Below the pieces are notes generated by a model, which worked only from the letters and a program-made list of their open reading frames with translations, was not told where the DNA came from and made no database searches. From NCBI GenBank assembly GCA_900551745.1, contig URXA01000014.1, positions 1 to 33,386 on the forward strand: 33,386 nucleotides of DNA, in the 5' to 3' direction. Shown here piece by piece: positions 1 to 7,642 of this stretch. The translations under genes and the position numbers were made by a program. Source of the stretch: an uncultured Phascolarctobacterium sp. (GTDB lineage: Bacteria; Bacillota; Negativicutes; Acidaminococcales; Acidaminococcaceae). Numbering within the stretch: position 1 is the stretch's first letter; every line of letters begins with the position of its first letter.

Positions 1-1
1 T

Positions 2-47
2 AAATATAAAAACTCCGCCAGCATATGCTGGCGGAGTTTTTATATTT
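2..47. terminator. bidirectional terminator, perfect 46-bp palindrome
   Basis: Two 23-nt arms are perfectly complementary and centred on GCATATGC, with a GC-rich core (ctccgccagc) and A/T-rich ends. On the minus strand the core is followed by a T run, so it should stop transcription of the nrd operon. The palindrome contains the stop codon of the upstream gene (46-48). The symmetry means it should also work for plus-strand transcripts. Confidence 0.85.
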
Positions 48-453
48 AGTGCAGGCCTTCACGTTCAACCATACGGTCTAAAATTTCACCGGCTTTAAAA
101 ATAACCAGATTACATTTTATTTCATCATTACGATATTTCGCTTTGAGAACAGAGCAATCTATTGTTCCCATTTCCTTTATAAAGGTTTCAATAAATTCCT
201 TTTCCAACGCTTTGATACGGCCGCTTTCATGTCCGTTACGTTTTACATACAGGCTGCTCAATACCATAACGCCGCCGGTTATAACACCGCAGCTGCTTTC
301 GATCCCCATACCGCCGCCGAACCCGGCAGCAAGTTTTAAGGCCTCAGCAGGAAGCTTCATATTATAGGCCCAATTAGCACCATAAAGAATTTTTTCTGCA
401 CAATTCAAATCCATAGCACTTCCAAAACCATCCTGTAATAACTTTAACAGCAT
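46..453 (-). CDS. C_GCAxxG_C_C family (putative redox) protein
   Basis: A 135-residue soluble protein of the C_GCAxxG_C_C family. These small cysteine proteins resemble a domain of split-Soret cytochromes and are thought to be redox-active, but their function is not established. The four family cysteines are visible at C18, C55, C100 and C114. The hallmark glycine-rich stretch (AAGFGGGMG, about 42-50) comes just before SSCGVITGG. The ATG at 453 follows a good ribosome site (GGAGGGG). It is the last gene of the nrdR-nrdD-nrdG unit, 20 nt after nrdG, and its stop lies inside the terminator palindrome. The co-location suggests a role connected with anaerobic ribonucleotide reduction, for example as an electron carrier, but that is inference. 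The family call is fairly secure. Confidence 0.8.
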   Translation of the reverse strand: MLLKLLQDGFGSAMDLNCAEKILYGANWAYNMKLPAEALKLAAGFGGGMGIESSCGVITGGVMVLSSLYVKRNGHESGRIKALEKEFIETFIKEMGTIDCSVLKAKYRNDEIKCNLVIFKAGEILDRMVEREGLH

Positions 454-473
454 CTCGACCCCTCCAATATGCC

Positions 474-962
474 TTATAAATTTACTTCAACTACGCTACC
501 TGACTTTCTCGTCTCCGTCAGGTCTATCAAACGCTGGTTATCCGACCCGCGAAACGGCAAATCAAGATTACGCTGCGCCAAAATAAACGGCCCGTCAACT
601 AAAACATCTATTTCCTGTAAAACAGGATAATCCTTTACCTCGTCATACCGGTAACCAGTGTAACACCAAACTGTAAGTTTGGGATTTTCACTGCGTATCA
701 GCTTCAGAAATTCTAAAATATCGTCCGCCTGCGCCAACGGATCCCCGCCGCTTAAAGTAATACCTCGATGCAGCGGCGTCAGCTTTGAAAAAACTTCCTC
801 GGCCAGATGCTGCGGAGAATAGTCCTTACCTCCCTCAAAAGGTAATAGATCCGGATTATGACATCCTTCGCAATGCCGCGGGCAGCCCTGGAAAAAAATC
901 ACGGACCTGATTCCTGGACCATCCACAATAGACTCTTCTAAAATTGCGGCAACCTTAAGCAC
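474..962 (-). CDS. nrdG: anaerobic ribonucleotide reductase-activating protein NrdG
   Basis: A 162-residue radical SAM activase. In this family it reductively cleaves S-adenosylmethionine and abstracts hydrogen from a C-terminal glycine of NrdD. The radical SAM cysteine motif CxxxCxxC is present at C27, C31 and C34 (GCPRHCEGCHNP), followed by a GGDP motif (SGGDPLAQ) for SAM binding. The length is typical. The start is GTG at 962, behind an AGGAGG ribosome site that overlaps the end of nrdD, so the two genes are tightly coupled. The activase looks intact, whereas its neighbour NrdD lacks the glycine-bearing tail that would be its substrate. Confidence 0.93.
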   Translation of the reverse strand: MLKVAAILEESIVDGPGIRSVIFFQGCPRHCEGCHNPDLLPFEGGKDYSPQHLAEEVFSKLTPLHRGITLSGGDPLAQADDILEFLKLIRSENPKLTVWCYTGYRYDEVKDYPVLQEIDVLVDGPFILAQRNLDLPFRGSDNQRLIDLTETRKSGSVVEVNL

Positions 963-974
963 AATGGACTCCTC

Positions 975-2918
975 CTATTCAGTACAGCATGTTTCCCGAC
1001 GATATTTTTGGGTCAGAGTCCTTTCGCAAACAGGGCAATAATCGCTGTCAATGATACCAGTATAGCCGCATTCCTCACAATAATCAATTGGGAAATTAAT
1101 GCCGACATAGCCACAGTCACATTCCAACATATGCCTAAGAACATCTTCCACTGCCCCTAGATTATGGACAGGAGACGAAGCAAATTCAACATAACTGATA
1201 TGGCCGCCGTTTGTAAATTTATGATACGCGCCCTCTAACCGCATCTTCTCAAAAGCACTGATCGGATAAGATACCGGTACATGAAAAGAATTAGTATAAT
1301 AAGCCTTATCAGTAACACCGGGGATAATGCCATACTCCTTGCGATCCATACGAATAAACCGGCCGGACAACCCTTCAGCAGGAGTTGCAATAAAGCTGTA
1401 ATTCAAATCATATTTATCGCTCATAGCGTCCACTTTTTCACGCATATGCCCAATGATATCTTCGCCAAGCTTCTGAGCTTCCTCGCTTTGCGCATGATGA
1501 CACCCCAGCAAAGAAGTCAGCGTCTCAGCCAAGCCAATGAAACCAACGCCCAGAGTACCATGCTTAATAGCTTCTTCAATCCTGTCGTCACTGGCCAGCT
1601 TATCACTGTCCAAATATAATCCCTGCCCCATTAAAAACGGCAGATCACGAACTTTAAGATTTGCCTGCACTTTATACCGATGATAAAGTTGCTCCCGTAC
1701 CAGATCCAGCAAGTCATCCAGCAGTCTGTAGAAGGTATCTATATTACGCTCAGCCTTAATTGCCAGACGCGGCAAATTAATCGTTGTGAAGGACAAATTG
1801 CCGCGGCCTTCTGTAATTTCAGGTCCGCGACGATTAGCAATAACACGTGTACGGCAGCCCATATAAGCAACATCACCGCCATAAGGTTTATTAAAGCTTG
1901 TATCCATAAAGCTGAAAGTCGGATTCAAACGCTTGGCGGCCACAGAAATAGCCAGTTGGAATAAATCATAGTTAGGATCGCCCTTATCCAGATTTATACC
2001 ACGTTTAACACGGAAAATAACATTCGGGAAAATAGGATTCTCACCACGTCCTAGACCTTTAGCATAGGCATTCAATAAATTACGCGTCACCTTGCGCCCA
2101 TTTTCAGAAGTATCAAGCCCCAGGTTTAAACTCGAAAACGGCACCTGTGCACCAGCCCGTGAGTGCATACTGTTCAAATTATAGACAAGCGCTTCCATAG
2201 CCTGAAATACTTCTTCCTCAGAAGCACCTTCCATAAAAGGAGCTATATCCGTATCAAAGTAACCAAAAGACTGCCCGCCGAACATATCATTCTGTGAACT
2301 TTGCAGAATAATAGCCGCTAAAGCGGTCGCAGAACCAGGACGTCTGGGCGGACGAATAAAACCATGTCCATTATTAAACCCTTTTGCCAGCAGCCGGCCC
2401 AATGGAATATTAAGACAATTTAAGGTTTTTCCATAAAAATCAAGATCATGGATATGGATATCGCCACGCTTGTGGGCTGTAGCCATTTCTTCCGGAATCA
2501 ACCGATTCAGATAAAACTCCCGGCTGGCAGCCGACGCTATCTGGAGCATTTTGGCAGAAGGAGAATTAGAAATATTAGCATTATCACGATCAGTTTCTTT
2601 TAATATCTCTGCCACAGTATCCATCAGCTCACTGCGGGAACTGCGCATACCTGTTCTTCTGGCTCTGTACAGAATATATGATTTAGCCGTGCGGGCATGT
2701 CCGCTTTCAATCAGTACTTTTTCTACAATATCCTGAATATGTTCAACATCTATAGTCTGCCTATTTTCATTTTTTAAGGCTTTTAAAACATTCAAAGTCA
2801 ATTCCATTGCCAGCTGCCTGTCGGCACCGCCTACGGATTTAGCCGCTTCAAAAATAGCGTCAGTGATTTTGGTTTCATCAAACTCCACAACCCTGCCGTC
2901 ACGCTTACGGATCATCAT
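975..2918 (-). CDS. nrdD: anaerobic (class III) ribonucleoside-triphosphate reductase, lacking glycyl-radical tail
   Basis: A 647-residue class III reductase that makes deoxyribonucleotides without oxygen. Residues 1-90 form an ATP-cone (IRKRDGRVVEFDETKI). The ten-stranded barrel follows, with conserved GDIHIHDLD (152-160), the finger-loop cysteine C355 in MGCRTRV and GRGNLSFTTINLPR (371-384). The C-terminal zinc site has C614, C617, C628 and C631. In characterised NrdD the radical glycine (RxxGYL-type motif) lies shortly after this site, with a further tail. Here only 16 residues remain, ending RRETCCTE, with no such glycine. The other two frames do not restore it, and the nrdG ribosome site begins at once. 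The start overlaps the nrdR stop (ATGA), and a second ATG follows directly. The family is certain; activity of this form is uncertain. Confidence 0.93.
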   Translation of the reverse strand: MMIRKRDGRVVEFDETKITDAIFEAAKSVGGADRQLAMELTLNVLKALKNENRQTIDVEHIQDIVEKVLIESGHARTAKSYILYRARRTGMRSSRSELMDTVAEILKETDRDNANISNSPSAKMLQIASAASREFYLNRLIPEEMATAHKRGDIHIHDLDFYGKTLNCLNIPLGRLLAKGFNNGHGFIRPPRRPGSATALAAIILQSSQNDMFGGQSFGYFDTDIAPFMEGASEEEVFQAMEALVYNLNSMHSRAGAQVPFSSLNLGLDTSENGRKVTRNLLNAYAKGLGRGENPIFPNVIFRVKRGINLDKGDPNYDLFQLAISVAAKRLNPTFSFMDTSFNKPYGGDVAYMGCRTRVIANRRGPEITEGRGNLSFTTINLPRLAIKAERNIDTFYRLLDDLLDLVREQLYHRYKVQANLKVRDLPFLMGQGLYLDSDKLASDDRIEEAIKHGTLGVGFIGLAETLTSLLGCHHAQSEEAQKLGEDIIGHMREKVDAMSDKYDLNYSFIATPAEGLSGRFIRMDRKEYGIIPGVTDKAYYTNSFHVPVSYPISAFEKMRLEGAYHKFTNGGHISYVEFASSPVHNLGAVEDVLRHMLECDCGYVGINFPIDYCEECGYTGIIDSDYCPVCERTLTQKYRRETCCTE

Positions 2919-3397
2919 TCCTTCTCACTCCGATCAATACTTTCATTGTTTTTCATAATACGCTGTAATTCTTGCATAAAATTATTAACGTCAGCAAACT
3001 GCCTGTAAACGGAAGCAAACCGTACATAAGCGATCTGATCAGTTTTCTCCAAATGATTCATCACCGCTTCACCAATAACTTCGCTCCTGATCTCTGCTTC
3101 TCCGCGCATTCTCAGTTCCCGTTCGATGTGCTCGGCAATTTCTTGGATTTTTTCATAAGAAATAGGCCTCTTTTCAAAAGCTTTGATCAAACCGCTCAAA
3201 AGTTTTTTAGCATCGAACAACTCCCGACGGCCATCTTTTTTACTTACCATTAAAGGAGTTTCCTCATATTTTTCATAAGTAGTGAACCTGCGTCCACAAT
3301 CCGGGCATTCTCGACGCCGCCGAATAGAAACGCCATCATCCACAGCACGGGAATCAACCACTCGACTGTCACGGTAAGAGCAAAACGGGCACTTCAT
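2915..3397 (-). CDS. nrdR: transcriptional repressor NrdR
   Basis: A 160-residue nucleotide-sensing repressor of ribonucleotide reductase genes. The N-terminal zinc ribbon has C3, C6, C31 and C34 (MKCPFC ... CPDCGRRF). An ATP-cone occupies roughly residues 49-139, the domain through which ATP/dATP controls DNA binding in this family. The length is standard. The ATG at 3397 has an upstream GGAAG ribosome site. It is the first gene of the nrd operon and overlaps nrdD by four bases. A 14/16 match to the NrdR box lies by its own promoter, so it probably represses the whole operon including itself. It follows the ftsZ terminator directly. Confidence 0.96.
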   Translation of the reverse strand: MKCPFCSYRDSRVVDSRAVDDGVSIRRRRECPDCGRRFTTYEKYEETPLMVSKKDGRRELFDAKKLLSGLIKAFEKRPISYEKIQEIAEHIERELRMRGEAEIRSEVIGEAVMNHLEKTDQIAYVRFASVYRQFADVNNFMQELQRIMKNNESIDRSEKE

Positions 3398-3439
3398 AAC
3401 GTCACTTCCTTTTACAGCTATATTTATATCAGCGCTTTT

Positions 3440-3467
3440 ATTATATCATAACTTTCAGTTTATTCAA
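3440..3467 (-). promoter_or_regulatory. promoter of the nrdR-nrdD-nrdG operon
   Basis: On the minus strand there is a -35-like TTGAAT (3462-3467), a 16-nt spacer and a perfect TATAAT (3440-3445), about 43 nt before the nrdR start codon. Confidence 0.65.
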
Positions 3468-3481
3468 ACAATATCTTGTGT
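3466..3481. promoter_or_regulatory. NrdR box
   Basis: The sequence AAACAATATCTTGTGT matches the published NrdR box consensus ACACWATATATWGTGT at 14 of 16 positions. It overlaps the edge of the -35 element of the nrd promoter. NrdR boxes usually come in pairs. I found only weak candidates for a second one towards the -10 region. Confidence 0.65.
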
Positions 3482-3521
3482 TTTTTCTTCTTGTTTCTAC
3501 CGTCACTACCCAAGATATAGA

Positions 3522-3551
3522 AAACTCCCTTTGCCAAGGCAAAGGGAGTTT
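3522..3551 (-). terminator. terminator after ftsZ
   Basis: A 14-bp perfect stem (aaactccctttgcc and its complement) with a 2-base centre lies 12 nt beyond the ftsZ stop codon and is followed by TTTT on the minus strand. It separates the dcw cluster from the nrd operon. Confidence 0.85.
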
Positions 3552-3563
3552 GAATACTTAAGC

Positions 3564-4709
3564 TTAGCCGCGGATCCAAGGTGGAATTTCCGTATCTGAG
3601 GTAGGCGGCTTGATAACGCCGGAACCATACGAAGAAGCTTGTCCTTGCTGTGCAGGAGCTGCAGCCTGTTGTTTTTCACTGCTGTGCTGCTGTGCATAAC
3701 TGTTGTTATAACTTGGACGGGAAGCACCACGCACTCCGACAGCAGGATTTCTGCGCTCAAAACCGGTAGCAATAACCGTAACGCGGATCTCATCTTCCAG
3801 CTCTTCATTAATAACAGCACCAAAAATGATATTAGCTTCAGCATCAACAGCCTCAGTAATAATATTAGATGCTTCAGTAACATCAAACAGTGACAAATCT
3901 TTACCACCGGTAATATTAAAGAGTACACCACGTGCGCCTTCAATAGAAGCTTCCAGAAGCGGACTCTTGATCGCAGCTTCAGCTGCTGCACGGGCTCCGC
4001 CCTCACCTTTGGCCGTACCGATACCCATCAAAGCAGAACCTGCGTCTGACATGATAGTTTTCACGTCAGCAAAGTCGGCATTGATAAGTCCCGGAACTCC
4101 GATCAGGTCAGAAATACCCTGTACGCCCTGACGCAGTACGTCATCGGCAATACGGAAAGCATCAAGCATCGAAGTACGGCGATCAATTACCTGCAGCAAA
4201 CGATCATTAGGTATAGTGATCAAAGTATCAACTTTATCTTTTAAATTAACAATGCCGTTTTCAGCCTGAGTCATACGACGTTTACCTTCAAAAGAAAACG
4301 GTTTGGTAACTACACCGACTGTCAAAGCGCCAACTTCTTTGGCACACTCAGCCACAATATGTGCAGCGCCGGTACCTGTACCGCCGCCCATACCTGCGGT
4401 TACAAAAACCATATCAGCACCGCGCAGTGATTCCAGAAGCTGATCTCTGGACTCCTCGGCAGCCTTTTCACCGACTTCTGGATTAGCCCCGGCGCCAAGT
4501 CCTTTTGTCAGTTTTTCGCCGATCTGAATACGGTTGGGAGCTTTGGAAAGCAACAAAGCCTGAGCATCACAGTTGACGGAAATAAATTCCACACCCTGAA
4601 CACCGGCTGAAATCATCCGGTTGACAGCATTGTTACCGCCGCCGCCGACACCGATAACTTTTATATTGGCTAAATTTTCAAAACTTTTCTCTTCAAATTC
4701 TTCAAACAT
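3564..4709 (-). CDS. ftsZ: cell division protein FtsZ
   Basis: A 381-residue tubulin-like GTPase that polymerises into the cytokinetic Z ring. It has the glycine-rich nucleotide loop GVGGGGNNA (20-28), the tubulin signature GGGTGTG (108-114), a T7-type loop NADFAD, a Gln/Ala-rich linker, and the C-terminal anchor peptide TEIPPWIRG that binds FtsA or SepF. I chose the ATG at 4709 (MFEEFEEK) because AAGGGGGAG lies just upstream; an earlier in-frame start at 4742 has no such site. It is the last gene of the dcw cluster. ftsA, which usually precedes it, is missing, so SepF or a distant ftsA must anchor the ring. The 108-nt gap before it is AT-rich and might hold its own promoter, but I saw no convincing one. 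Confidence 0.97.
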   Translation of the reverse strand: MFEEFEEKSFENLANIKVIGVGGGGNNAVNRMISAGVQGVEFISVNCDAQALLLSKAPNRIQIGEKLTKGLGAGANPEVGEKAAEESRDQLLESLRGADMVFVTAGMGGGTGTGAAHIVAECAKEVGALTVGVVTKPFSFEGKRRMTQAENGIVNLKDKVDTLITIPNDRLLQVIDRRTSMLDAFRIADDVLRQGVQGISDLIGVPGLINADFADVKTIMSDAGSALMGIGTAKGEGGARAAAEAAIKSPLLEASIEGARGVLFNITGGKDLSLFDVTEASNIITEAVDAEANIIFGAVINEELEDEIRVTVIATGFERRNPAVGVRGASRPSYNNSYAQQHSSEKQQAAAPAQQGQASSYGSGVIKPPTSDTEIPPWIRG

Positions 4710-4817
4710 CGTATTGTGCTCCCCCTTATGTATTTGGGTCAAAATGAAAAATCAAAACCATTGACATTTTACATTCAACATTAATAGTCCTTTTTCCTGC
4801 TTTTTATAAAAATTTTT

Positions 4818-5150
4818 TTATTTTTTCAAAAACAGATGTCTGATCGCCGCCAGATTTTGGAAAATACGCATCCCGAAAATCAGAATACCAACCAGGTACA
4901 AATCAATACCAAGAACCATACCAACGTAGCACAAAAAAGCCGCCAGCACAGCGTTAGTAAAAAATCCCGTGATAAAGACCGTATTATCATAAGATCCTTC
5001 CATGCTGGAACGAATCCCGCCGAAAGCAGTGTCCAATGCCGCCATCAAAGCCACAGAAAGCATTTTACCATATTCAGGCGGTATGTAAACCGGGAAATAC
5101 AATCCAGCACAGATACCTGCCGCCAAACCAGCAAGAACATAAAAAATCAT
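4818..5150 (-). CDS. sbp: small basic protein Sbp (DUF1290)
   Basis: A 110-residue membrane protein with three to four predicted transmembrane segments (about 1-20, 28-45, 58-78 and 80-100) and a basic C-terminus (RHLFLKK). The sequence YIPPEYGKMLSVALMAALDTAFGGIRS is typical of the Sbp/DUF1290 family found next to ftsA/ftsZ in Firmicutes. The molecular function is not known. It overlaps the upstream DUF881 gene by four bases, so the two are translationally coupled. Confidence 0.88.
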   Translation of the reverse strand: MIFYVLAGLAAGICAGLYFPVYIPPEYGKMLSVALMAALDTAFGGIRSSMEGSYDNTVFITGFFTNAVLAAFLCYVGMVLGIDLYLVGILIFGMRIFQNLAAIRHLFLKK

Positions 5151-5863
5151 TTTTCTGCCGCCTCCTTCTCTGCATCGGAAGCTTGCCCTTCTGCTATTTT
5201 GGCATACTCAAAACTTCGACGACCTTTAAATGCCGGAATAATGATATCATCCGACTGACTTAAATCGGCCTGGATACCCCAAAATTTGAAGTTTTCCAGA
5301 ACTCCGCCGCGCAGTTTGAGCGCACTTTCTAAATTGTTAGGATTCCCAATGGCTTTTATCTCATAAGGCGGTGCTGAACGATTGTTATTTACTGATAAAG
5401 TCGGACCCGCACAGCGGATCTCGCTCATCGCTACAATCCTTTCGCCGTTGATGGCGATAGCCTCAGCGCCTGCAGCACGCAGCTCATTGATAACTCTTAA
5501 TAAATCATCATCATGAATAATATACAAATTAGGATTTTCTCCCGGCTTGCTGGCAATCTTACTATCATCCAAAACCAGTCTGATACCCTTGCCGTGCATT
5601 TCCAAATCGCCTGAAAAAGCTTTTAACCGAACTATTTCCCTGGCAATGACCTCGTCACCTGCTTTTGCCTGCAGCTTTTCCATTTCTTTAGACAGTTCAT
5701 CTCGTTCTTTTTCTACTGCTTTCAAACGGTCAGACAAATCCTCGGCACGCTGAATATTAATAGTCTTTTGTCGTTCTGTAGTTTTAAACTGTGTAGCCAA
5801 CATAAAACCGAGTACGGCGCAAACCAGTGCAATTAAAATTTTTGCATGTTTGTTCGCAAACAT
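5147..5863 (-). CDS. DUF881 family membrane-anchored protein (YlxW/YlxX-like)
   Basis: A 238-residue protein with one N-terminal transmembrane helix (about 8-26), a coiled coil (about 36-70, rich in E, K and R) and an extracytoplasmic DUF881 domain (about 75-225) containing GIRLVLDDS, DLLRVINELRAAGAEAIAINGERI and PPYEIKAIGNP. B. subtilis has two such genes, ylxW and ylxX, between divIB and sbp; here there is one. Its function is unknown, and the setting suggests a role in envelope or division. It begins 27 nt after ftsQ. Confidence 0.85.
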   Translation of the reverse strand: MFANKHAKILIALVCAVLGFMLATQFKTTERQKTINIQRAEDLSDRLKAVEKERDELSKEMEKLQAKAGDEVIAREIVRLKAFSGDLEMHGKGIRLVLDDSKIASKPGENPNLYIIHDDDLLRVINELRAAGAEAIAINGERIVAMSEIRCAGPTLSVNNNRSAPPYEIKAIGNPNNLESALKLRGGVLENFKFWGIQADLSQSDDIIIPAFKGRRSFEYAKIAEGQASDAEKEAAEK

Positions 5864-5890
5864 TTTATCCTCCGTGTAATTCTTGCTATG

Positions 5891-6652
5891 TTACTGTTTC
5901 AATTTAATATATGGCTTCGTAAATGTCAAGTCAATAAATTCAGCTTGTATGTTTTTTGCTTTTATTTCATTAAAAACAGTAACAAATAAATTAAGTTTAT
6001 CCATAATCTTATAAACATCACCCAATAAAATCGGATAACCATATTGCAGATAAAACTTAACATTATTTTGCTGGTCTACGGCTATTTCAGAAATATGCGC
6101 CACAGTATCCCGATCCAACTGACTCAAGAATTCCAAAATCAATAAAACCTGTTTTTCACCGATTTTGTCGCCAAAGTAAATATTACCTGTAACAATACCT
6201 GATAATACAGGCGCATTGGCATCCTTGATTCCGTCACTGACTTCCATCACCACGCCGGTATAATCGACCTTGGCATATCCGTTATAAGAGCATGCCAAAT
6301 ATACTGCTGGCCGCCTTTCGGTAATCTTCACTCGCATCACGCCAGGCCAACTGTAAGAAATATCAGCCTTCTCAAATCTTACATCATGAGTCAGCGCCTT
6401 CTGTACTTGCCACGGTGATATCACAAACAAATTAACAGGCTCCTGCACACCGGAAATCTGCAGAATATCTTTAGTATTGACCTTATCACTGCCTTCGACA
6501 TTAATACTGCCAAAAGCAAAACCCGGCTGACGAACCCAATGCCAGCCAGCAGCCAGCAAAGCAACACATATTATACAAAAACAGATGAAACGCAAAAGGC
6601 GCACCCGACGCCTTCTCCGCTCTTTTCGCAAACGTTCACGTGTCGACTGCAC
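5891..6652 (-). CDS. ftsQ: cell division protein FtsQ/DivIB
   Basis: A 253-residue bitopic division protein. A very basic cytoplasmic tail (KERRRRRVR) is followed by one transmembrane helix (about 18-40), a POTRA domain (about 45-115, FGSINVEGSDKVNTKDILQISGV) and a beta domain with the family motif ITERRPAVYL. It forms the FtsQ-FtsL-FtsB complex that licenses septal wall synthesis. The start is not obvious. I prefer GTG at 6652, six bases after GAGGTG; a GTG at 6661 would have no spacing from the ribosome site. It lies between ddl and the DUF881 gene. The homologous partner ftsL is in the same cluster. Confidence 0.9.
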   Translation of the reverse strand: MQSTRERLRKERRRRRVRLLRFICFCIICVALLAAGWHWVRQPGFAFGSINVEGSDKVNTKDILQISGVQEPVNLFVISPWQVQKALTHDVRFEKADISYSWPGVMRVKITERRPAVYLACSYNGYAKVDYTGVVMEVSDGIKDANAPVLSGIVTGNIYFGDKIGEKQVLLILEFLSQLDRDTVAHISEIAVDQQNNVKFYLQYGYPILLGDVYKIMDKLNLFVTVFNEIKAKNIQAEFIDLTFTKPYIKLKQ

Positions 6653-6694
6653 CTTTCTCACCTCACTTCGTTAATATCAGCAGTATCGATCTTA

Positions 6695-7642
6695 TTATTT
6701 ATCATTCAAAGATGCCGATAAAAGAATCTTCTCACACAAGTCAGGAAAAGATATACCCACAGCAACTGCTGCTTTCGGCACCAGACTGGTAGCAGTCATC
6801 CCCGGGACTGTATTAGCCTCCAGCACATAGCCTTTACCCGCTTCATCAAGCATCACATCCACACGTGCAACGCCACTGCATCCCAAAACCTTGTAGGTTG
6901 CGACGGCCAGTTCCTGCACATGTTTTGTCGTTGTTTCATCAAGCGGCGCCGGAACTAAATATTCAGTTTCACCTTTGGTATATTTAGAATGAAAATCATA
7001 AACCCCGGAATGCGGTACGATATTGATAACAGGCAATGCAACAGCCATGCCTCCATCCTGCATAATAGCAACTGTAAGCTCTTTGCCCTGAATAAACTCT
7101 TCTACAACAACCTCACGGGAATAAATAAAAGCCTTCTCCATCGCAGTATCAATATCAGCGTCATTTTTTACGATCTCAACACCAATACTGGATCCTTGTG
7201 TCGCCGGTTTAACAACAACAGGCATCTTTTTGAAAGCAGACAGAATCTCCTCGCAAAAATCATGTGTCTCTCCCTTAACAAAAATCAACGATTTAGGGGT
7301 AGCAATACCTGCGGCCTGCATGATGCGCTTAGATGCTGCTTTATCCATCCCCAAAGCACTTGCAAGCATACCTGAACCAGTATAGGGAATTTCCAGCATC
7401 TCAAGTAAAGTCTGCAGCCGTCCATCTTCACCATACATTCCATGTACAGCATTAAAAACTACTTTTGCACTGCATTCTTCCAATTGCAGTGCCAGTTTTT
7501 TCGGTTCCAGATCTATTTCGGCAACATTGTAACCTTTTTCACGCAAAGCCCCAGCAATAGCGGCGCCAGTAACCAGAGAAATTTCTCTTTCAGCTGACGG
7601 GCCTCCCATTACTACTGCAACAACATCGTTTTTATTCATCAT
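6695..7642 (-). CDS. ddl: D-alanine--D-alanine ligase
   Basis: A 315-residue ATP-grasp ligase joining two D-alanines for the peptidoglycan stem. It shows the N-terminal VVMGGPSAEREISL, the ATP-grasp core (VVVKPATQGSSIGVEIV), the omega-loop SKYT whose tyrosine fits D-Ala-D-Ala rather than D-lactate specificity, and the C-terminal metal/ATP motif EANTVPGMTATSLVP. The start overlaps the murC stop (TAATG). Ddl placed between murC and ftsQ, without murB, is part of the reduced cluster described here. In many dcw clusters murB occupies this neighbourhood. Confidence 0.95.
   Translation of the reverse strand: MMNKNDVVAVVMGGPSAEREISLVTGAAIAGALREKGYNVAEIDLEPKKLALQLEECSAKVVFNAVHGMYGEDGRLQTLLEMLEIPYTGSGMLASALGMDKAASKRIMQAAGIATPKSLIFVKGETHDFCEEILSAFKKMPVVVKPATQGSSIGVEIVKNDADIDTAMEKAFIYSREVVVEEFIQGKELTVAIMQDGGMAVALPVINIVPHSGVYDFHSKYTKGETEYLVPAPLDETTTKHVQELAVATYKVLGCSGVARVDVMLDEAGKGYVLEANTVPGMTATSLVPKAAVAVGISFPDLCEKILLSASLNDK

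Noticed and set aside
975..1040. frameshift that might restore a glycyl-radical tail to nrdD
   Set aside because: The two other frames after the zinc site give no RxxGYL-type motif and soon stop or run into nrdG, whose ribosome site overlaps the nrdD stop. A simple indel does not explain the ending.
3506..4006. 166-codon minus-strand frame inside and beyond ftsZ
   Set aside because: It is an alternative frame of ftsZ running through its terminator. The Leu/Ser-rich content and position show it is not a gene.
4836..5258. 140-codon plus-strand open frame across sbp and the DUF881 gene
   Set aside because: It is antisense to two conserved overlapping genes. Composition (H, Q, N, S rich) and lack of a ribosome site indicate a shadow.
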